Of a stretch of 64,000 nt of DNA, positions 18,723 through 28,445 are shown piece after piece. Made by a program: the position numbers and the translations under genes. This stretch comes from Alphaproteobacteria bacterium (GTDB lineage Bacteria; Pseudomonadota; Alphaproteobacteria; Rhodobacterales; Rhodobacteraceae), in assembly GCA_030425145.1 (NCBI GenBank), contig JAUHVK010000007.1:62001-126000 (forward strand), written 5' to 3'. Below the pieces are notes generated by a model. It saw only the letters and a program-made list of their open reading frames with translations, made no database searches and was not told the origin of the DNA. Numbering within the stretch: position 1 is the first letter of the stretch; each line of letters begins with the position of its first letter.

Positions 18723-19322
18723 CTAGGCGCCCTCCCCCTTATCTTTGCGCTTTCCGTTACCACCTCGCCCGATATCAATGGCCCGGTCAATAACCTCTTG
18801 AATATACGCGTCGAAATTGTCTTTGTGCGCCGCAATGGCCTCGACATTCATGGCAAAGGCGGCGATTGACGATCCGCCTGGAGGTGCAGGCAATTGTGCC
18901 ATATCGCCAATGCCCAGTGTTCCGTCGCAATACATCACGGCCATTGCACAATGGACCGTCACATCGGAACGGTCAGCGTGTTCCGTGCTGTCAATTGCAA
19001 CCGCACGGGCTTCGTCACTTGGCCGAAAGACCCAAGCTTCGGCTGCACTTAACGACGGCGTTTCGTTTTCAACTCCCGGTCCGACGATATCCCGTGCCGC
19101 GAGGCAGGCCCACCACACCCGCTCGCGCGCAGGCAGCGCGATTGAAATCAACCGCAGCAGGTCGACATTCGCGCCTTTGCTGTCCAACTCTGTCAATACC
19201 GTTTCGACAGATGCGCTTGCGGGGGCGTCCAGAGGCGTTTCCAGTTTCACATTGCCTTGAGCCAAGAGTTTTGCGGCGGGCTCGGGTGGGATCTTTACGA
19301 GTTTACTGAAGCGATCTGACAT
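18723..19322 (-). CDS. T6SS-associated protein of unknown function (DUF6931-like)
   Basis: A 199-residue cytoplasmic-looking protein between vgrG and the PAAR gene, with only 9 bases to vgrG and none to PAAR. Visible features are LLRLISIALPARERVWWACLA at about 58-78, a helical repeat-like body, and a Lys/Gly-rich tail. It resembles the DUF6931 group found next to VgrG/PAAR genes, but I recall this only by pattern and cannot confirm it. The position suggests an adaptor or loading chaperone for the spike, or a spike-linked factor. It has no signal peptide or membrane helix and no motif of a known toxin. Confidence 0.6.
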   Translation of the reverse strand: MSDRFSKLVKIPPEPAAKLLAQGNVKLETPLDAPASASVETVLTELDSKGANVDLLRLISIALPARERVWWACLAARDIVGPGVENETPSLSAAEAWVFRPSDEARAVAIDSTEHADRSDVTVHCAMAVMYCDGTLGIGDMAQLPAPPGGSSIAAFAMNVEAIAAHKDNFDAYIQEVIDRAIDIGRGGNGKRKDKGEGA

Positions 19323-19331
19323 ACTGCGCCC

Positions 19332-21317
19332 CTAGTTGATCATCACGACGCCACCGGTAAGCGTCAGCATCATGTCGCCATTCACGGTGGTTTTCGGGCT
19401 TGTCATATCGGCCTTCATCTTGGCCTTCACGGTGATCGTCGGGCTATCCAGTGTGATCGACTGCGGATCCATTTTGATCTTGGACCCACCGCACGTGAAT
19501 TCGATGGATTGCGCCGCGCTGACCGTGATTTTCCCCGAACTGACGGTCACATCCAGATCACCCATCGAGACGGTGGTATTGTGATCGCCCTGCTCGATCG
19601 TGGTTGTGTGATTACCTTGGTTCACGGTTTCGGTGAAATCGTTATAAATCGTCTGGGTTAGGTCCCCGGAATCCATTTTCTCAACACCGACAGTAATCGT
19701 CGCGTTGTTCTTGACGATCTGTTCGTAATCCTTTTCGGCTTGGAACCGGACCAATTCTTCGCCCTTCTTGTCTTCGAACATCAGTTCGTTGAAGCCGCCG
19801 CCACCTTTTGAACTGTTTGTTTTGACGCCCGACTGCGTTTTGTTTTCGGGCAACGCGTAGGGCGGCATCGTCTTGTCGTTGTAGAGCATCCCGATACACA
19901 GCGGACGGTCGGGATCCCCCTCTTCAAAACTGATCACCACCTCCTGACCAATCCGTGGGATGGCAATTGCGCCCCAGTTCTTGCCCGTCCACGGCATCAT
20001 CGTGCGTACCCAGCACGTGGTGTTTTCGTCCTTATTGCCGTCACGGTCCCAATGAAACTGCACTTTGATCCGCCCATATTCATCGGTGTGGATTTCCTCC
20101 CCCCCGGGACCGGTGACCATCGCAGTATGAATGCCACCGACCTTCGGCCACGGCGTCACGAATGGAGCGCGGAACTGAAGACTCAGTGTATCCATTACCG
20201 AGAACCGCACCATGTGAGGCTCTTTTTCATCGGACTTGAGGCCGATTTTTTCAAGAGTTTCCTCTGACCAGTTCATCGACTGATCATACAGTGCCTCCAA
20301 TTGAATCAGCTCGTGCACACATTCCAAGAGCAAGACTTCTTTTGGCTCGCCCTTTGTTCTGGGCAATTTGTCGATCTTGAACAGACATCCAACAGCCATA
20401 TGGACTGCATCCGACACGCCGGTCACGATGTGCTGGGCGACAGCTTCGGACTCCATCCTGACGCGCGCCCGGTGTTCCCCCAAGTCCGCCGAACGGAAGT
20501 GCCCGGGGTAATCGTAGCGCTCATTTTTCTCGTCAAGATAATGTGGTTTGCGTGTTGTTTTGTTTTCCGAAGTCAACGTCGCGGTCGATGTCGTGAAGTT
20601 GTAGTCTTCCAGAACAACTTTCGCACTGCGCACGTTTTCCTGCCCGCTCCAGGAAAACACGTAGGGGTCCACAGACTCGTGCGTCGAACGCATCGAATAG
20701 TCGCGATACTCCAGATCGGATGGTTCTGCGATGCTGACATGTTTTCCCATGTCGTCGATCAGCACCATCTTTTCGACATTGGGTTCATGATCGAAATAGT
20801 AATAGATGCCCTCTTCCTGCATCAGACGATCGATGAAATCGAGATCGGTTTCACGGTACTGAACGCAGTATTCGCGCGCCTCATAGGTATGCGACAGCTG
20901 AAGCTGCAAATCACCCGAAAAACCGTATTCCTCAAGCACCGACTGGATGATTTCGACCACGGTAAGGTTTTGATAAATCCGCAAATCCGTGCGCCGCGTG
21001 AGGAACCAGAGCCACGACCTGACCTCAGCTTTGAATATCGCACCGAAATCCATGAGCGAAACGAACTCGGCAGAGATACATGTCCCGCGGAACCACCGCT
21101 TTGCCGATCTGTCTTCGCTTTCAGCAACGAGGTGCATTGTCTTGCCGACAATATCTTCCAGCATCAGGTTCTTGTTTTCGCAGTAGAAATGCACCTCAAA
21201 GGAAGAGACATGGCTGACGCGTTCCGTCGCCTTGGCCGAAATGGGCAACAGTTTAAAGCTTTCGCAGTCTCCTTCGAGACGCAAAGGGAATTTCGAAGGA
21301 TCGGGTTTATCAAACAT
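19332..21317 (-). CDS. vgrG: T6SS spike protein VgrG (TssI)
   Basis: A 661-residue VgrG. The N-terminal gp27-like part includes QEEGIYYYFDHE (about 165-176). The gp5-like OB fold contains the family segment GRIKVQFHWDRDG followed by WGAIAIPRIGQEVVISF. The C-terminus is a beta-helix of short TVS/TT repeats ending in VVMIN. Nothing follows the beta-helix, so it is not an evolved VgrG with a fused effector. On the minus strand GAAGGA lies ahead of the ATG. An 99-base gap with small hairpins separates it from tssH, so it may have extra, separate expression. Confidence 0.95.
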   Translation of the reverse strand: MFDKPDPSKFPLRLEGDCESFKLLPISAKATERVSHVSSFEVHFYCENKNLMLEDIVGKTMHLVAESEDRSAKRWFRGTCISAEFVSLMDFGAIFKAEVRSWLWFLTRRTDLRIYQNLTVVEIIQSVLEEYGFSGDLQLQLSHTYEAREYCVQYRETDLDFIDRLMQEEGIYYYFDHEPNVEKMVLIDDMGKHVSIAEPSDLEYRDYSMRSTHESVDPYVFSWSGQENVRSAKVVLEDYNFTTSTATLTSENKTTRKPHYLDEKNERYDYPGHFRSADLGEHRARVRMESEAVAQHIVTGVSDAVHMAVGCLFKIDKLPRTKGEPKEVLLLECVHELIQLEALYDQSMNWSEETLEKIGLKSDEKEPHMVRFSVMDTLSLQFRAPFVTPWPKVGGIHTAMVTGPGGEEIHTDEYGRIKVQFHWDRDGNKDENTTCWVRTMMPWTGKNWGAIAIPRIGQEVVISFEEGDPDRPLCIGMLYNDKTMPPYALPENKTQSGVKTNSSKGGGGFNELMFEDKKGEELVRFQAEKDYEQIVKNNATITVGVEKMDSGDLTQTIYNDFTETVNQGNHTTTIEQGDHNTTVSMGDLDVTVSSGKITVSAAQSIEFTCGGSKIKMDPQSITLDSPTITVKAKMKADMTSPKTTVNGDMMLTLTGGVVMIN

Positions 21318-21334
21318 CGCAATCGTTCCTTCAG

Positions 21335-21364
21335 TATACGCAAAGCCTAGCGCACATAGGTCAA
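21335..21364 (-). promoter_or_regulatory. possible promoter for vgrG
   Basis: On the minus strand TTGACC (21359-21364) and CGTATA (21335-21340) are 18 bases apart, a plausible -35/-10 pair upstream of vgrG. Transcripts would have a very short leader, which weakens the call. Two short inverted repeats (21359-21371 and 21375-21389) lie in the same gap. Confidence 0.3.
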
Positions 21365-21416
21365 GCTGACCAATGTTGTGTTGGACAACTCTGACCCGTT
21401 CCCGCGATAGGCATCA

Positions 21417-24128
21417 TCAATCGAACGCATAGGTGAATTCACCATCATTCACGTCGATGGCGACCTTGTTCACGCTCTTGCCTTCCATCATCCGGCGCAG
21501 GAACTCGCTGGAAATGTCAGGCAACATCGTGTTGGTCACGATCGCGTCGATCATCCGGCCCCCGGATTCGAGTTCCTGACAGCGCTCAACAATCGTATCG
21601 ACCACACCATCACTATATTCGAAGGGCACGTCATGCGCTTCGGTCACCCGCTTTTTGATACGGTTGAGTTGCAGGCGTGTGATCTTGCCGATCATGTCCG
21701 GGTTCAGCGGATAATAGGGGATCGTCACCAATCGACCCAAGAGCGCCGCCGGGAAAATCTTGAGCAGCGGATCGCGTAGCGCCTTGGCGATGCCTTCGGG
21801 CTCCGGCATCAAATCGGGGTCGGAACACATATCCATGATCAGATCGGATCCGGCGTTGGAAGTCAGCAGGATCAGCGTGTTCTTGAAATCGATCAACCGG
21901 CCTTCGCCATCTTCCATGATGCCCTTGTCGAACACCTGAAAGAACACCTCATGCACATCCGGGTGCGCCTTTTCCACCTCGTCCAAAAGGACGACGGAAT
22001 AGGGCTTGCGCCGCACGGCTTCGGTCAGTACCCCCCCTTCACCGTATCCGACATACCCCGGAGGCGCGCCCTTGAGGCTGCTGACCGTGTGCGCCTCTTG
22101 GTATTCGGACATGTTGATGGTGATGACGTTCTGTTCACCACCGTAAAGCACCTCGGCCAGCGCAAGTGCGGTTTCGGTCTTACCAACACCACTGGTGCCC
22201 GCGAGCAGGAACACCCCGATGGGCTTGTTCGGGTTATCGAGACCAGCACGGCTTGTCTGGATCCGCTTGGAGATCATGTCCATCGCATGGTCCTGACCGA
22301 TCACCCGCTTGGCCAGGTGATTCTTGAGTTCAAGAACGGTCGTCAGCTCATCCTTGACCATCCGCCCGACAGGGATACCGGTCCAATCACCGACGACGCT
22401 GGCGACCGCTTGGGCATCAACAATCGGAAGGATCAGTGGGTTCTCACCCTGCAACTCTGTCAGTTCGGCGTTCTTCGCTTTCAACTGGCTCAGCAACTCG
22501 GCCCGTTCTTCAGACGTCATCGGGCTCTTCTCGGCCGCTTCCTCGCCACCGGCATCGGGGCTGTCCACGGGGGCACCACCCTCGCGCAGTTTGGCGCGCA
22601 GTTCGAGGATCTCGGCCACAACCGACTTTTCCGCGTTCCAGCGCTCATCGAGCTTTGCAAGGCGGGCTTCTTCCTCTGCCTTCAATTCCTCGATGGTTTC
22701 GCGCCGCGCGCCGACATCCATGCCGGCGGTTTCATCCCGACCGATGATCTCAAGCTCGGTCGTCAGTGCGTCGATCCGTTTACGACTGTCGTCCACCTCG
22801 GCCGGAACAGCGTGCTGGCTGACCGCAACGCGGGCGCAGGCGGTGTCCAGTACACTGACCGACTTATCCGGCAATTGCCGCGCCGGGATGTAACGGGCCG
22901 ACAGCGACACCGCCGCTTCGATACCTTCGTCCAGCACTTGCACCTTGTGGTGGTTTTCCAGCATCGACGCGATGCCGCGCATCATCATGATAGCTTTCGG
23001 AATACTCGGCTCATCGACCTGAACCACCTGGAAACGGCGGGTCAGAGCCGGATCTTTTTCGATATGTTTCTTATACTCCGCCCATGTCGTCGCACCGATG
23101 GTGCGCAGCGTGCCACGCGCCAGCGCGGGCTTGAGCAGGTTCGCCGCGTCGCCTGTACCCGCAGCCCCCCCTGCCCCAACCAACGTATGGGTTTCATCGA
23201 CAAACATGACGATCGGCACAGTCGAAGCCTGCACTTCGTCGATCACCTGCCGCAGGCGGTTTTCGAATTCACCCTTCATCGACGCGCCGGCCTGCAAGAG
23301 ACCGACATCCAGTGCCAAGAGCCGCGCCTCGCGCAACGCAGGCGGTACATCGCCGCGCGCGATCCGCAGGGCGAACCCTTCGACCACGGCGGTCTTACCG
23401 ACACCCGCTTCACCTGTGAGGATCGGGTTGTTCTGACGGCGACGCATCAGAACATCCACGATCTGGCGGATTTCCTCGTCGCGCCCGACGATTGGATCGA
23501 TCTCACCATTGCGCGCCTGTTCGGTGAGGTCGGTGCAATACTGCGCCAGTGCCTCTTCCTTGCCCATGGCTCCGGGCGCCATTGCGCCGGATGCTTCACC
23601 GGGAACCGCACCGCCGCCGGTTTGTGACCCGTCCTGAGGGCGCAGATTGTCTTCGACCGATCCGTCCGTCACCTTGTGGAAATTGTCGGAAAGATCATCC
23701 ACCCCGACCTTGGAAAACTCCTTGGAGATGTTCATCAGGATTGACCGCAATTCCGGCGTCTTGAGCATCCCAAGGATCAGGTGCCCGGTCCGCACCTGGT
23801 TGGAGTTGTAGAGTAAAGACCCGTAGACCCACGCGCGTTCCATCGCGTCCTGCAAGTGAGAACTCAGATCGGAGATCGAGCTTGCCCCACGTGGCAGCGC
23901 ATCAAGGGCGCGGGTCATGTCGGCGGAGAGTTTGCCGGGATCAATGTCGTAATGCTGGATGATCTTCTGAATATCGGAATTGTCGACCTGCACCAACTGC
24001 GCCAGCCAATGGATGATCTCGACATACGGGTTGCCCCGCATCTTGCAGAACACCGTAGCACCTTCGACGGCCTGGTAGCCGACCTTGTTGAGTTTCCCAA
24101 ACAGGGCAACGCGGCTGATCTCGGTCAT
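21417..24128 (-). CDS. tssH: T6SS AAA+ sheath disassembly ATPase ClpV (TssH)
   Basis: A 903-residue Clp/Hsp100 ATPase. It has a Clp_N region (about 1-150), a first AAA+ domain with Walker A GEAGVGKT (about 239-246), a coiled-coil middle region and a second AAA+ domain with AGTSGVGKTETAL (about 640). ClpV recycles contracted TssB/TssC sheaths. Two nearby ATGs exist: 24134 and 24128. The GGAGG site (24138-24142) is only three bases from the first but nine from the second, so I chose 24128. It follows tssG by about 35 bases. Confidence 0.95.
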   Translation of the reverse strand: MTEISRVALFGKLNKVGYQAVEGATVFCKMRGNPYVEIIHWLAQLVQVDNSDIQKIIQHYDIDPGKLSADMTRALDALPRGASSISDLSSHLQDAMERAWVYGSLLYNSNQVRTGHLILGMLKTPELRSILMNISKEFSKVGVDDLSDNFHKVTDGSVEDNLRPQDGSQTGGGAVPGEASGAMAPGAMGKEEALAQYCTDLTEQARNGEIDPIVGRDEEIRQIVDVLMRRRQNNPILTGEAGVGKTAVVEGFALRIARGDVPPALREARLLALDVGLLQAGASMKGEFENRLRQVIDEVQASTVPIVMFVDETHTLVGAGGAAGTGDAANLLKPALARGTLRTIGATTWAEYKKHIEKDPALTRRFQVVQVDEPSIPKAIMMMRGIASMLENHHKVQVLDEGIEAAVSLSARYIPARQLPDKSVSVLDTACARVAVSQHAVPAEVDDSRKRIDALTTELEIIGRDETAGMDVGARRETIEELKAEEEARLAKLDERWNAEKSVVAEILELRAKLREGGAPVDSPDAGGEEAAEKSPMTSEERAELLSQLKAKNAELTELQGENPLILPIVDAQAVASVVGDWTGIPVGRMVKDELTTVLELKNHLAKRVIGQDHAMDMISKRIQTSRAGLDNPNKPIGVFLLAGTSGVGKTETALALAEVLYGGEQNVITINMSEYQEAHTVSSLKGAPPGYVGYGEGGVLTEAVRRKPYSVVLLDEVEKAHPDVHEVFFQVFDKGIMEDGEGRLIDFKNTLILLTSNAGSDLIMDMCSDPDLMPEPEGIAKALRDPLLKIFPAALLGRLVTIPYYPLNPDMIGKITRLQLNRIKKRVTEAHDVPFEYSDGVVDTIVERCQELESGGRMIDAIVTNTMLPDISSEFLRRMMEGKSVNKVAIDVNDGEFTYAFD

Positions 24129-24165
24129 AGTCATTCTCCTCCGCTGTATCGCGAAATGGTTTCTT

Positions 24166-25209
24166 CTAGGCCGCGAGGGCCTCTTTCAATGGAACATCTG
24201 TCAAAGGTGTCAGGTACAAATCTGCTACTTCGTCAGGGTGGTCTTCCGACCCTATCCAACTGGTCAACCCTAGCTGGGTGTCAGCGCCCAATTGCGCTTG
24301 CGGCACTTCGGAACCGCGAAGAACGAGGTTCACGTCCCAGTCTAACTGGTCACCAACGTAGTTTCGGACGATCGCCCGCATGCGCGCCAAAGCAGGAGTG
24401 CCCGGCAGGAACCGCTTGTATTCCGCGAGGCTCAACGGACCCACACGCAGCCGAAACTTTGCCGAATGCGACCAGACACGTTCACCAATGCAAGTGGTAA
24501 AACCAAGACCGCCCTGGCCGCCCAGCTGCCAGCGGTCATCCGGCTCAAGCATCAGCCAATCGCCGATGAATTCTTCAAGGATCACCGGCGCATCAAAAAA
24601 CCCATTCAGAATGGAAACCAGACCTTCGGCATTCTTCGGAGCGGCAGACAAAAGACCTGCGTAGTGCCGTTTGGCAAGGTCCGGCATCGCGTCACGATCC
24701 CGCAGACTCTCACCCATGAAACCGCCAAGCGCACCGACCTTGTTTTCGGTCTCGGTGTTTTCACCGCGATCGAAAGCCGGAGCCGGTTGCCCCCTGACCC
24801 ACGCGCGATAGAGTAGCTCCATCACGCGGTGCGTCAGCAGGTCGGCAAAGGCGATAAAGGTCGTGTCTTTCTGATAGACCTTTCGACCGCGGGCGTATTC
24901 GGTCAGGTGCAATGGCAACGGACCGTGAGAGCCGAACAACCCAAAGAACAGGTTCTTGAGCTTGGCTGGCGAATTTGCCGTCTGCGGCTCGAACGCGTGA
25001 ATGGTCGATTTCGGGAACGCCAATTCCGGCTCTTGTCCAAAGCGCACTTTTTCCTGCCGCGGACGGCGCGCCGTCCCAAGGCGCGGCTCGTCGGGGAAAT
25101 GCGCTTCAAGAATGCGCATGGCGTGGAAAATGTGGTGGGATTTGGGATCGCGGACCAGTCTCTCGTAATGAGTCAGATCACGCGGTTCGCCCCCATCTTT
25201 GGTGACCAT
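24166..25209 (-). CDS. tssG: T6SS baseplate protein TssG
   Basis: A 347-residue TssG (ImpH). The family pattern is seen in the N-terminal HHIFHAMRILEAHFPDEPRLG (split here as HHIFHAMRIL and HFPDEPRLG), VRFGQEPELAFP, FFGLFGSHGPLPLHL and GWLMLEP-like blocks. TssG, two TssF and TssE form the baseplate wedge. Its start lies 37 bases inside the end of tssF, which is usual for this gene pair and implies coupled translation. Length fits the family. Confidence 0.94.
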   Translation of the reverse strand: MVTKDGGEPRDLTHYERLVRDPKSHHIFHAMRILEAHFPDEPRLGTARRPRQEKVRFGQEPELAFPKSTIHAFEPQTANSPAKLKNLFFGLFGSHGPLPLHLTEYARGRKVYQKDTTFIAFADLLTHRVMELLYRAWVRGQPAPAFDRGENTETENKVGALGGFMGESLRDRDAMPDLAKRHYAGLLSAAPKNAEGLVSILNGFFDAPVILEEFIGDWLMLEPDDRWQLGGQGGLGFTTCIGERVWSHSAKFRLRVGPLSLAEYKRFLPGTPALARMRAIVRNYVGDQLDWDVNLVLRGSEVPQAQLGADTQLGLTSWIGSEDHPDEVADLYLTPLTDVPLKEALAA

Positions 25210-27053
25210 CGCGCGATCTCTCCTCTTTGTTGGGTCTTCAGGACCGTTTCGGTGAAACTGTTGATCGTTGAATACTTGCGGAAGAACCGTTCCAGCACCG
25301 CACCCATCGTGTAGATCGAGCTGCCCTCGAACAAGCTTTCATCCATCAGCAAAGTGATTTCGAGCCCGCGCACTGCGGTCGACAAAACCCCGTCATGGAT
25401 GCGCCGAACGATGGGACGTGTGGTGACCGAGATGATGCCTTCCAATTGGCGCTCCATCGCGGTGTCGCCGATCGGAGTGTACAGCCCGACAAGCTCGCGT
25501 AGCGCGGCAGCCCCGCCGCCGGGTGCATCGGTTTCATCGGAAATAGACAGGTAATTCAGGCTCAGATGGCTGACCGCACGCCATGCCGCATCCCCCTGCG
25601 CGATACATGTGCGCGGCTTTGTCGGCCCAATCAGCGACCGGATCGTGGCCACCGGACCACCGTCGGGCAGATGGAATACATTGTCCACGCCGGTCGGCAG
25701 AAGCATAGGCAGATCTCGGTTCGTCACCATTGCCTCGACCGCCAACTGCCGAAGATCACCCGGATACGGTGCTTCATTAGCATCCACAATGGACAGGTAA
25801 CTTTCCGATCCGAGGTAATTGGTGCGAACCCCGCGCAAAGCCTCGCTTTCACTGCGCTGTCGCAGATGCCGGGCGTGGGTGTAATATGCCGACCCGCCCC
25901 CGCCCGCTGCGGTGAATTCATCCGAAGAGTAGAAGGCTTTGAGCGGCAGGTCGTCTTTGCCCTCTTTGCGAATGCCGGTCACCTTGGTGATCGCAAAGAC
26001 CTCGAAATCCTTAGGGGCCGTCCGATCCGGCACGACGTGATGCTCGGTCACGCGATGGGTGACAGGCACACGGTCGCAGCGCTTGGGGAAAAGATTGATC
26101 GACGGCACACAATGCAGCTTGAAGGCTTCCGGTGTGATATTCGGGGCGATCTCAGATTTGTTGTCCCGCAACAGGAGATAGATATCCATGCTGTCCGATT
26201 TTGTTTGCTGGAGTGGTTCCGACAGACCGGACACCTCAACAAAGAGGTTTCGCTCGGGCATCGCGAAGTATTCCTGCAAAAGGCGGTAGCCATCGAAAGA
26301 CGGGCGCGGCGTCGGCAACAGCGCGTCCTCGGCGTCCAGCCCACGCGATGCAACCGGAGCACTCAGCGGCACCACCCAATCGTCCCGCCGATCTACCGAG
26401 CGCGCAACGACCGTCGCAGGTTTTGCGCAGAGCATTTCGAACAGCGTCCAGCTTGTGCTGACCTGTCCCCCGAGGAAGAAGGTCAACCGGTCCAGTGGCA
26501 GTTCCTTGATCGGCAATCCGCCATGACGCGTCAGCCGCAACCGCACAGCTGCGCGCGCCTTTGGGTCTTTGGCGACACCGGCCGCAACCAAGGCTCCGCG
26601 ACCGTCGATATACTCGGCCTCGGACACAACGATCGGCCACATTTCGAGATCGTTTGACGTGCGGAACTGGCACGCTTTCTGCGCGCCGGGAACGGGCTTC
26701 GACCGAAGGACAGTATGCCGGGGCAAGGTGTAGCCTGACGCCAGATCGGCGTTTTCCATATCGGGGGTAAGTTCCGCGATCATCATGGACGGCGTCGGCG
26801 CAAGGAAATGCGGGAACACCACATCCAGAAGATGGTTGGTGAAAGCCGGATATTGCAGCTCAAGCTCAAGCTGGACACGGGCTGTCAGGAACGCCGTCCC
26901 TTCAAGCAATCGCTCGACATAGGGATCAAGGATTTCTAATCCATCCATCCCCAGCCGCGCGGCGATCTTGGGGTAGCTTTTGGCAAACTCGGCCCCCATC
27001 TCGCGCAGGAAGGCAAGTTCGGTTTCGTAATGTCTGAGCAGCCGGGTATCCAT
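25173..27053 (-). CDS. tssF: T6SS baseplate protein TssF
   Basis: A 626-residue TssF (ImpG). The N-terminal hallmark LLRHYETELAFLREMGAEFA (residues 4-23) and the following YPKIAARLG block are clear, with the VERLLEGTAFLTARV segment after them. It is a structural part of the baseplate wedge with TssG and TssE. It begins 6 bases after the tssE stop and overlaps tssG by 37 bases. Length is normal. Confidence 0.95.
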   Translation of the reverse strand: MDTRLLRHYETELAFLREMGAEFAKSYPKIAARLGMDGLEILDPYVERLLEGTAFLTARVQLELELQYPAFTNHLLDVVFPHFLAPTPSMMIAELTPDMENADLASGYTLPRHTVLRSKPVPGAQKACQFRTSNDLEMWPIVVSEAEYIDGRGALVAAGVAKDPKARAAVRLRLTRHGGLPIKELPLDRLTFFLGGQVSTSWTLFEMLCAKPATVVARSVDRRDDWVVPLSAPVASRGLDAEDALLPTPRPSFDGYRLLQEYFAMPERNLFVEVSGLSEPLQQTKSDSMDIYLLLRDNKSEIAPNITPEAFKLHCVPSINLFPKRCDRVPVTHRVTEHHVVPDRTAPKDFEVFAITKVTGIRKEGKDDLPLKAFYSSDEFTAAGGGGSAYYTHARHLRQRSESEALRGVRTNYLGSESYLSIVDANEAPYPGDLRQLAVEAMVTNRDLPMLLPTGVDNVFHLPDGGPVATIRSLIGPTKPRTCIAQGDAAWRAVSHLSLNYLSISDETDAPGGGAAALRELVGLYTPIGDTAMERQLEGIISVTTRPIVRRIHDGVLSTAVRGLEITLLMDESLFEGSSIYTMGAVLERFFRKYSTINSFTETVLKTQQRGEIARWSPKMGANRVI

Positions 27054-27059
27054 GCGCGG

Positions 27060-27557
27060 TCACCCTCCATGCTCGAGCGAGATATGCCCCGTGGTCGTGT
27101 CAAACTGGCTGCGCAGATACAACTCTGACGGCACGGGTTCGGCCCACATATCCGCGACGATATCAAACACGATCAAAGACTCACGCTTTTCGTCCTCCGT
27201 TCGGCTGATCACACTCAACGTGCCGTCGATCAGACGCGGTTCGAACAGCTCGACGGCACGGCGGATCGACTCCCGCACGGCAATCGCCCGCTGCTTGTTG
27301 GCGAAGTCCCCAGTCGAGTCCGGCACACCGTAATTGACCACCGACCGAACCACGTTCGGATATTTTTCGGCATCCAGCTCGGTATCAAGATTGCCCGTGT
27401 TCAAGAGCCACGCGAGATCACGCTGGATGATTTCACGCAGCTTTCGAATGTCGATCACTCGATCAGACGAATTTTCCGATGTCTTGTCGGGGCTGTCATC
27501 GGTAAGGCGGTCTAGGATGGACGGCTGAAGCCGGTCTGTCAGTGTTCGGTCAGCCAT
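27060..27557 (-). CDS. tssE: T6SS baseplate protein TssE (gp25-like)
   Basis: A 165-residue gp25-like lysozyme-fold protein (not an active lysozyme). It has LQPSILDRLTDD near the start, LREIIQRDLAWLLN in the middle and VVNYGVPD just after. TssE is the sheath initiation site in the baseplate. The frame is open 14 codons further upstream, but the ATG at 27557 is the better start: it reads MADRTLTDRLQPS, where the family begins, and gives a short overlap with the end of tagJ. Confidence 0.92.
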   Translation of the reverse strand: MADRTLTDRLQPSILDRLTDDSPDKTSENSSDRVIDIRKLREIIQRDLAWLLNTGNLDTELDAEKYPNVVRSVVNYGVPDSTGDFANKQRAIAVRESIRRAVELFEPRLIDGTLSVISRTEDEKRESLIVFDIVADMWAEPVPSELYLRSQFDTTTGHISLEHGG

Positions 27558-28383
27558 CAACCCCGACCTCGCCTTCGGTATCGGCAGACACCGCGGCAAA
27601 CTGGAAATTACGGGTGTCCATCAAAGACACCTCGGACGTGTCCGTCGCCAGCAGACGTTGCCCCAAGCCGGCAAAGGTGTCGCTGCCCAAGTCTTCCCAT
27701 TCGGTCACGCGAGACAGTTTCATCGCGTCACTGCCGCGTTCAGCGGTTCCCGCATAACGCGTCGGGATCAATCCGACCAATTCACCGCCGTTCTTCAGCG
27801 TCAGATTGGCGGCGGTCCAGACCGTGTCCCGCAAGTCCTGAGGCGGCTCGATCCGCAAACTCGAAAGCACGTTGAACGGCATCCAGAAATACTTGCCGTT
27901 AATGATGATTTCCAAAACCGGCCCAAGACGCATGTCTGCATCTGCGATCCATTCGAAATCCTGTTCGTCGAGGCTCCCCGACGTGGTCGGAGCTTTGTCG
28001 AACGCTTCTTCACGCAACTCCGCAGCGCGGTCCGGTTTTCCCTGCGCCAACGCTTTTAGAGCCTGCGCAAGAAGTGCCAGCCAATCCTGCGGTTCGCCAA
28101 AGATCAGCGGGTCTTTTTCCCCGGCAAAGACCTTTTCGCGGAACACTTCGCAGATGATTGCCTCGCGGTATGTCTGGGCCATCGGAAGAGCCGAGGCATC
28201 CATTTGTGCAGACAGCTTTAATTGTGCCACCGCACGTTTCCAGTCACCCATGACGCAGAGCAACTGAAACAGAAAAATTCTTAGTTTCGCGTCGTCCGGT
28301 TTCGCCCGGACGGCGTCTTGCAAGCTCGCCAATGCACCGGACAGATCGCCGGCCTTCAATAATTCTGTTGCTGTATTTTGCAT
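27550..28383 (-). CDS. tagJ: T6SS accessory protein TagJ (ImpE)
   Basis: A 277-residue ImpE/TagJ protein. It begins with a TPR-like helical part (LLKAGDLSGALASLQDAVRAKPDD, seen as LLKAGDLSGALASL) and continues into the globular domain with FEWIADADMRLGPVLEIIING-type sequence. In other T6SSs TagJ binds TssB or ClpV and tunes sheath turnover. The open frame begins at 28449, overlapping hcp, but ATG 28383 fits the family start and has a G-rich site upstream; ATG 28416 is an alternative. It overlaps tssE by 8 bases. Confidence 0.88.
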   Translation of the reverse strand: MQNTATELLKAGDLSGALASLQDAVRAKPDDAKLRIFLFQLLCVMGDWKRAVAQLKLSAQMDASALPMAQTYREAIICEVFREKVFAGEKDPLIFGEPQDWLALLAQALKALAQGKPDRAAELREEAFDKAPTTSGSLDEQDFEWIADADMRLGPVLEIIINGKYFWMPFNVLSSLRIEPPQDLRDTVWTAANLTLKNGGELVGLIPTRYAGTAERGSDAMKLSRVTEWEDLGSDTFAGLGQRLLATDTSEVSLMDTRNFQFAAVSADTEGEVGVDG

Positions 28384-28445
28384 CAGCGAGCCCCCAAGAT
28401 TTGGAAGGTCTGTCATCTGCACGCAGATCGCGTGGCTGGATGGCA

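Noticed and set aside
19332-21317. VgrG as an evolved VgrG with fused effector
   Set aside because: The protein ends directly after the beta-helix repeats, with no extra C-terminal domain.
21951-23627. 558-codon plus-strand frame opposite tssH
   Set aside because: Long only because of high G+C on the strand opposite ClpV; no recognisable domain.
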